DNA of 64,000 nucleotides from Nemertoderma westbladi (Eukaryota; Xenacoelomorpha; Nemertodermatida; Nemertodermatidae): NCBI GenBank assembly GCA_032718475.1, contig JAUCBJ010006670.1, forward strand, positions 1 through 64,000. The letters run 5' to 3'. The notes below the pieces were generated by a model. It had not been told where the DNA came from and did not search any database. It worked only from the letters and a program-made list of their open reading frames with translations. This document shows, piece after piece, positions 60,763-64,000 of the stretch (position 1 is the stretch's first letter; every line of letters starts with the position of its first letter). Position numbers and translations under genes: made by a program.

Positions 60763-63700
60763 TGTCATCCAGCGTACAGATACCGGAACCAACTATTGGG
60801 GTTCCCCAAACAATCGAAAATGATGATGACCAAGATGATTTTGTAATGGAAAAAAAGAAAAGAAAACTGATAGTGCCGATGAAGTCAGAGCTGCCATTAA
60901 AGCAGCAGATACATTTGGGACTTAGAATAAATTTCGGTTTTGCCAAATTTAAATCACCACTTCAACAAGAGGCAATTTTAGCAATAGTAAAACGTGAGCA
61001 AGACATATACATCTCTATGCCAACAGGTGGGGGGAAATCATTGTGCTACCAACTACCAGCAGTTCTATCGAACAAAGTGACGTTGATCGTCTCACCGCTC
61101 ATTGCTCTGATTCAAGATCAGTTGGAGCATCTACAAAAATGGAATATTTCCGCTGCATCTTTGAACTCAAAGACCCTAACTTCGGACAAGAAACGAATCC
61201 TCTCAGATATTCGGTCACGGAATCCGACAATCCGATTGCTGTTTGTAACTCCAGAACGCTGCGCTACTGTCGCCTTCCGGGAAGTCCTCCAAGATATGAC
61301 GGCACTCAACAATGTTGCCTACTTTGTAATAGATGAGGCTCATTGCGTCAGCCAATGGGGCCATGATTTTCGTCCAGACTATCTAAAGCTGGGAGAGCTC
61401 CGGAGAGACACATTAGCCGATGTTCCACTGGTCGCACTGACTGCCACAGCCACTGTGGAGGTCCAACTTGATATTCAGAGGAGATTAAACTTTCGTAAAC
61501 CCATTGGGGAGTTCCTTGCAAACTCATTTAGAAGCAACATTATTTATGATGTTAGTTACACAGACTTGCTAAAGGACCCTTGTTGGGAGTTAAAGAAGTT
61601 ACTTTGTAGGTCATTGAGTAATTTAGAAGGGGTATCGGATGGCTGGGTTGGGAGTGGGATTGTTTACTGTCGGACGAGGGATGGTTGTGAGGAGATAGCA
61701 GGTCGGTTGCAGAACTATGGGGTACCATCAAGGGCATACCATGCAGGGCTAACAGACACCCAGCGTGAAGAGACCCAGAGTAGCTGGATGGAAGGGGATA
61801 TACCTGTCATAGTGGCGACTGTCAGCTTCGGGATGGGGGTTGATAAACCTGATGTTAGGGTGGTCGCCCATTGGACATTGCCCAGCAGTATGGCAGCCTA
61901 TTATCAGGAGTCAGGTAGGGCTGGAAGGGATGGGGAGACTGCCCATTGTCGACTGTTTTACTCAAAAAGGGAGAGAGATTTTACATCTTTCTTGGTACGT
62001 AAAGAGTTAAAAGATAAGAAAAGTTCTGTAAACACAAAGCTCCAATGGGCTGGATTAGAGTCATTGATTGGCTATGCTGAGTCTCCAACATGTCGTCATA
62101 GTTCCATCTCCTCATATTTTGGGCATAGCAAGCCTGATTGTACCAGATCCTGTGATGTCTGTATCAACCCTACAGTTGTAAAGAAAGCATTAGCTTCATT
62201 CTCAACCACTCAGGCCCGACTTGGAACAACACGGATTGTGCATGAGACAAAGGAAGTGGATGGATCACTGTATGGAGGCGGCCGATTGGGTGCCAAACTG
62301 GAGAACCAAGAATATAATGAAGACAATGATAGTGATGATAATAAGGGGGGAGAGGATGGGTACAATCTTACCAAGGCTATTCAGATCGAATTCAACAAAC
62401 GAAGAAGGAATAATGTTCAATCAAAATCCAATGAAAGACAGGTAGAAGTTGTGAGTAAAGATTCCCTATTAAAGGATCCATATAATAAGCGAATTGCAAC
62501 TCTCAATGTCCAGACTAGAGAATTTTGTCTTAAATCTCTACTAAATGCATTGGATGCGAACTGGATGACTTGTAAAGGAGAAGATTCCTTGTCAGTAGAG
62601 AAAATAACTGACATTGCTGTACTTTTGGAATTTCAAATATTCCTCAATTCAAAGATCTCCACTGTATATAAGTCACGAGTTCATAAGAAGATATCTGAGA
62701 TAAAATCAGCCAGCATGGAGTTACAATTCCATTCAGCATTTATTGCCTCAGGTGATCATGGTCTACTTAGCAAGGAAAGTCAGGACATACCTGCAGAATC
62801 TTTTCAAACGGCTAAATCCTACTTAAATTCCTTAACAAACCCTGGGAAAAATACCAACAATAATGGCACTCATAGTATTAATAAGAAAGAAACGAATATA
62901 TCATCAAATGCAATACAAAACGAAACTATGAAAGCACATTGTACTTTAACACCTAATGCTAAACTATATAGAGAAGCATTTCCATGTACCAATAATACTG
63001 GCTGCTGCAACACAGACAGTGGTTTTATTAAGGCAACTAAAATTGTATTACCAACCACTACTATTACTTCAACAACACAATGCAATTTAGTTTCATTATC
63101 AAATACAACAAGGATCAATTCACATTACATGAGTTCCAAACCATTATTGCAAGTGTTACCAAACATTGCAACGCCATGTCATTCAAAAACCACCATCGAA
63201 AATTGTGAGCAGCCACAAGAATCACTCCAGATGGTGCCAAACAGGGCTGTACCATATCAACCGACACACAACATGAAACAAACAACAGCGATCAAGCATT
63301 GTCAGTCACCAAAAAAACGAAAACGGCTAGGCAAAGACACACGAACAATTGATACTTATTTTCCAGTCATCAATAAGAATAAGGCCGTCCCTGGTATAAA
63401 ACGTAGATACAGCGAGGAAACAACTAAATATCTAGATGGGGAAAATCACTGCCAAGGAGAATCAGTTGATTGTAGTAATAATGAACGCAATCAAAGTAAA
63501 TATACAAACCCTGACATTATAAAGAATACTAAGGTGGACAATGTGTTGGGAACCAATGATCCACATAAACTAGCTACCAAGGATACAATGCAATTGGGAA
63601 CCAGGGATTCATGGCAACTGGGAAACAATGAGCCATGGCAACTGGGAACCAATGAGCCATGGCCATCTAGAATCAATGATCCTCGGCAACTGGCAACCAA

Positions 63701-64000
63701 GGATACTGGACGACTTTTTGGAACTAATAATCTGCAGCAACTAGCAACCAAGGATACTACGCACATTGGAACCAATGATATCGGGCATATGGGAACTAAT
63801 GATCCTAAGCAACGAGCAACCATGGATACTAAGCAAATGGGATCCAAGGATACAAGGCAATTGGGAACCAAGGATACGAGGCAATTGGAAACAAATGATA
63901 TGAGGCAATTGGGGAGCAAGTATGAAGGGTTAGAATCAAGGAGGACACTGAAGCGAGCAGTGGCTGATGCCATTGTCGAGACACTGACTCCACATTATAA
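60762..64000 (+). CDS. RECQL5: RECQ5-type DNA helicase, intronless, 3' end cut by window
   Basis: An uninterrupted ORF of at least 1,079 codons; in-frame TAG at 60723 precedes the ATG. ATP-dependent 3'-5' DNA helicase acting in the nucleus on recombination and transcription-replication conflicts. Motifs: SPLQQEAI with Q68 (Q motif), MPTGGGKS (86-93), [15 protein letters not shown] with DEAH at 191-194, TATAT motif [11 protein letters not shown] (IV), FGMGVDKP (V), [10 protein letters not shown] (382-391, VI), zinc site C444, C460, C464, C467. RECQ5-specific parts follow: LYGGGR (IRI region), a KIX-like helix set (about 586-645), a basic NLS (PKKRKR, about 851) directly before the PIP-like TRTIDTYF (about 860-867), a coding repeat (928-1052), and [17 protein letters not shown], the start of the SRI domain that binds phosphorylated RNA polymerase II. 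No HRDC or RQC domain, so not BLM/WRN. Longer than human RECQL5 (991 residues). Confidence 0.95.
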   Translation, partial: MSSSVQIPEPTIGVPQTIENDDDQDDFVMEKKKRKLIVPMKSELPLKQQIHLGLRINFGFAKFKSPLQQEAILAIVKREQDIYISMPTGGGKSLCYQLPAVLSNKVTLIVSPLIALIQDQLEHLQKWNISAASLNSKTLTSDKKRILSDIRSRNPTIRLLFVTPERCATVAFREVLQDMTALNNVAYFVIDEAHCVSQWGHDFRPDYLKLGELRRDTLADVPLVALTATATVEVQLDIQRRLNFRKPIGEFLANSFRSNIIYDVSYTDLLKDPCWELKKLLCRSLSNLEGVSDGWVGSGIVYCRTRDGCEEIAGRLQNYGVPSRAYHAGLTDTQREETQSSWMEGDIPVIVATVSFGMGVDKPDVRVVAHWTLPSSMAAYYQESGRAGRDGETAHCRLFYSKRERDFTSFLVRKELKDKKSSVNTKLQWAGLESLIGYAESPTCRHSSISSYFGHSKPDCTRSCDVCINPTVVKKALASFSTTQARLGTTRIVHETKEVDGSLYGGGRLGAKLENQEYNEDNDSDDNKGGEDGYNLTKAIQIEFNKRRRNNVQSKSNERQVEVVSKDSLLKDPYNKRIATLNVQTREFCLKSLLNALDANWMTCKGEDSLSVEKITDIAVLLEFQIFLNSKISTVYKSRVHKKISEIKSASMELQFHSAFIASGDHGLLSKESQDIPAESFQTAKSYLNSLTNPGKNTNNNGTHSINKKETNISSNAIQNETMKAHCTLTPNAKLYREAFPCTNNTGCCNTDSGFIKATKIVLPTTTITSTTQCNLVSLSNTTRINSHYMSSKPLLQVLPNIATPCHSKTTIENCEQPQESLQMVPNRAVPYQPTHNMKQTTAIKHCQSPKKRKRLGKDTRTIDTYFPVINKNKAVPGIKRRYSEETTKYLDGENHCQGESVDCSNNERNQSKYTNPDIIKNTKVDNVLGTNDPHKLATKDTMQLGTRDSWQLGNNEPWQLGTNEPWPSRINDPRQLATKDTGRLFGTNNLQQLATKDTTHIGTNDIGHMGTNDPKQRATMDTKQMGSKDTRQLGTKDTRQLETNDMRQLGSKYEGLESRRTLKRAVADAIVETLTPHY
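63543..63920 (+). repeat. coding 24-bp minisatellite in the RECQ5-like gene
   Basis: About 15 degenerate copies encoding the octapeptide [GA]T[KN]D[TP]xQL (residues about 928-1052), between the PIP-like motif and the SRI domain. The frame is kept throughout. Likely an unstructured spacer of variable length. Confidence 0.9.

Noticed and set aside
60762-64000. BLM, WRN or RECQ1/4 identity
   Set aside because: RECQ5-specific LYGGGR region, KIX-like segment, PIP-like motif and SRI domain follow the zinc site; no RQC/HRDC or exonuclease domain.

Overview
This is genomic DNA from an animal, very probably a ciliated marine invertebrate; I cannot fix the phylum. The evidence is split genes with GT-AG introns, a HYDIN gene (a motile-cilium protein), a MOLO1-type membrane protein (a family I associate with invertebrates), AT-rich introns, tRNA-derived SINEs and hAT-like MITEs, and no bacterial-style gene packing.

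Layout. (1) From 524 to 55051 the minus strand carries 23 consecutive coding exons of HYDIN. They were joined by reading GT/AG boundaries; every junction keeps the reading phase and protein order matches HYDIN. About 2,015 residues are visible. The N-terminal exons (right of 55051) and everything after the mid-protein P-loop domain (left of 524) are missing. (2) Inside the 18.6-kb HYDIN intron 23619-42255, on the opposite strand, lies a complete two-exon gene (29819-30085 joined to 36144-36983) for a 368-residue single-pass membrane protein of MOLO1 type. (3) At the right edge the plus strand carries an uninterrupted RECQ5-type helicase ORF (60762 to the window end) that breaks off as the C-terminal SRI domain begins. 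(4) The rest is repeats: roughly 30 kb of tandem arrays, two elements with inverted ends and 8-bp target duplications, a SINE pair, homopolymers and hairpins.

Main observation. Several of the largest intronic tandem arrays are not random satellites. Their units are copies of the adjoining splice site. At five HYDIN donors (after exons at 7082, 16152, 44120, 49935 and, less clearly, 47384) the unit contains the last 8-24 bases of the exon, the GT donor and the first bases of the intron. At two acceptors (HYDIN exon 49935-50131 and the second exon of the nested gene, on the opposite strand) the units copy the polypyrimidine/acceptor region, in the nested gene together with the first 14 exon bases. 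About 20 kb consists of hundreds of tandem decoy splice sites abutting the genuine ones. In at least two cases the first repeats keep the HYDIN reading frame, so use of the next donor would add about a dozen residues. I know of no named system matching this, and it is the best candidate for something undescribed.

HYDIN (central-pair apparatus of motile cilia) and RECQ5 (nuclear helicase) have no functional link that I can see; the nested MOLO1-like gene shares only location. Limits: exon calls rest on reading frame, splice consensus and remembered family motifs; no alignment or RNA evidence was available, and array copy numbers are estimates.
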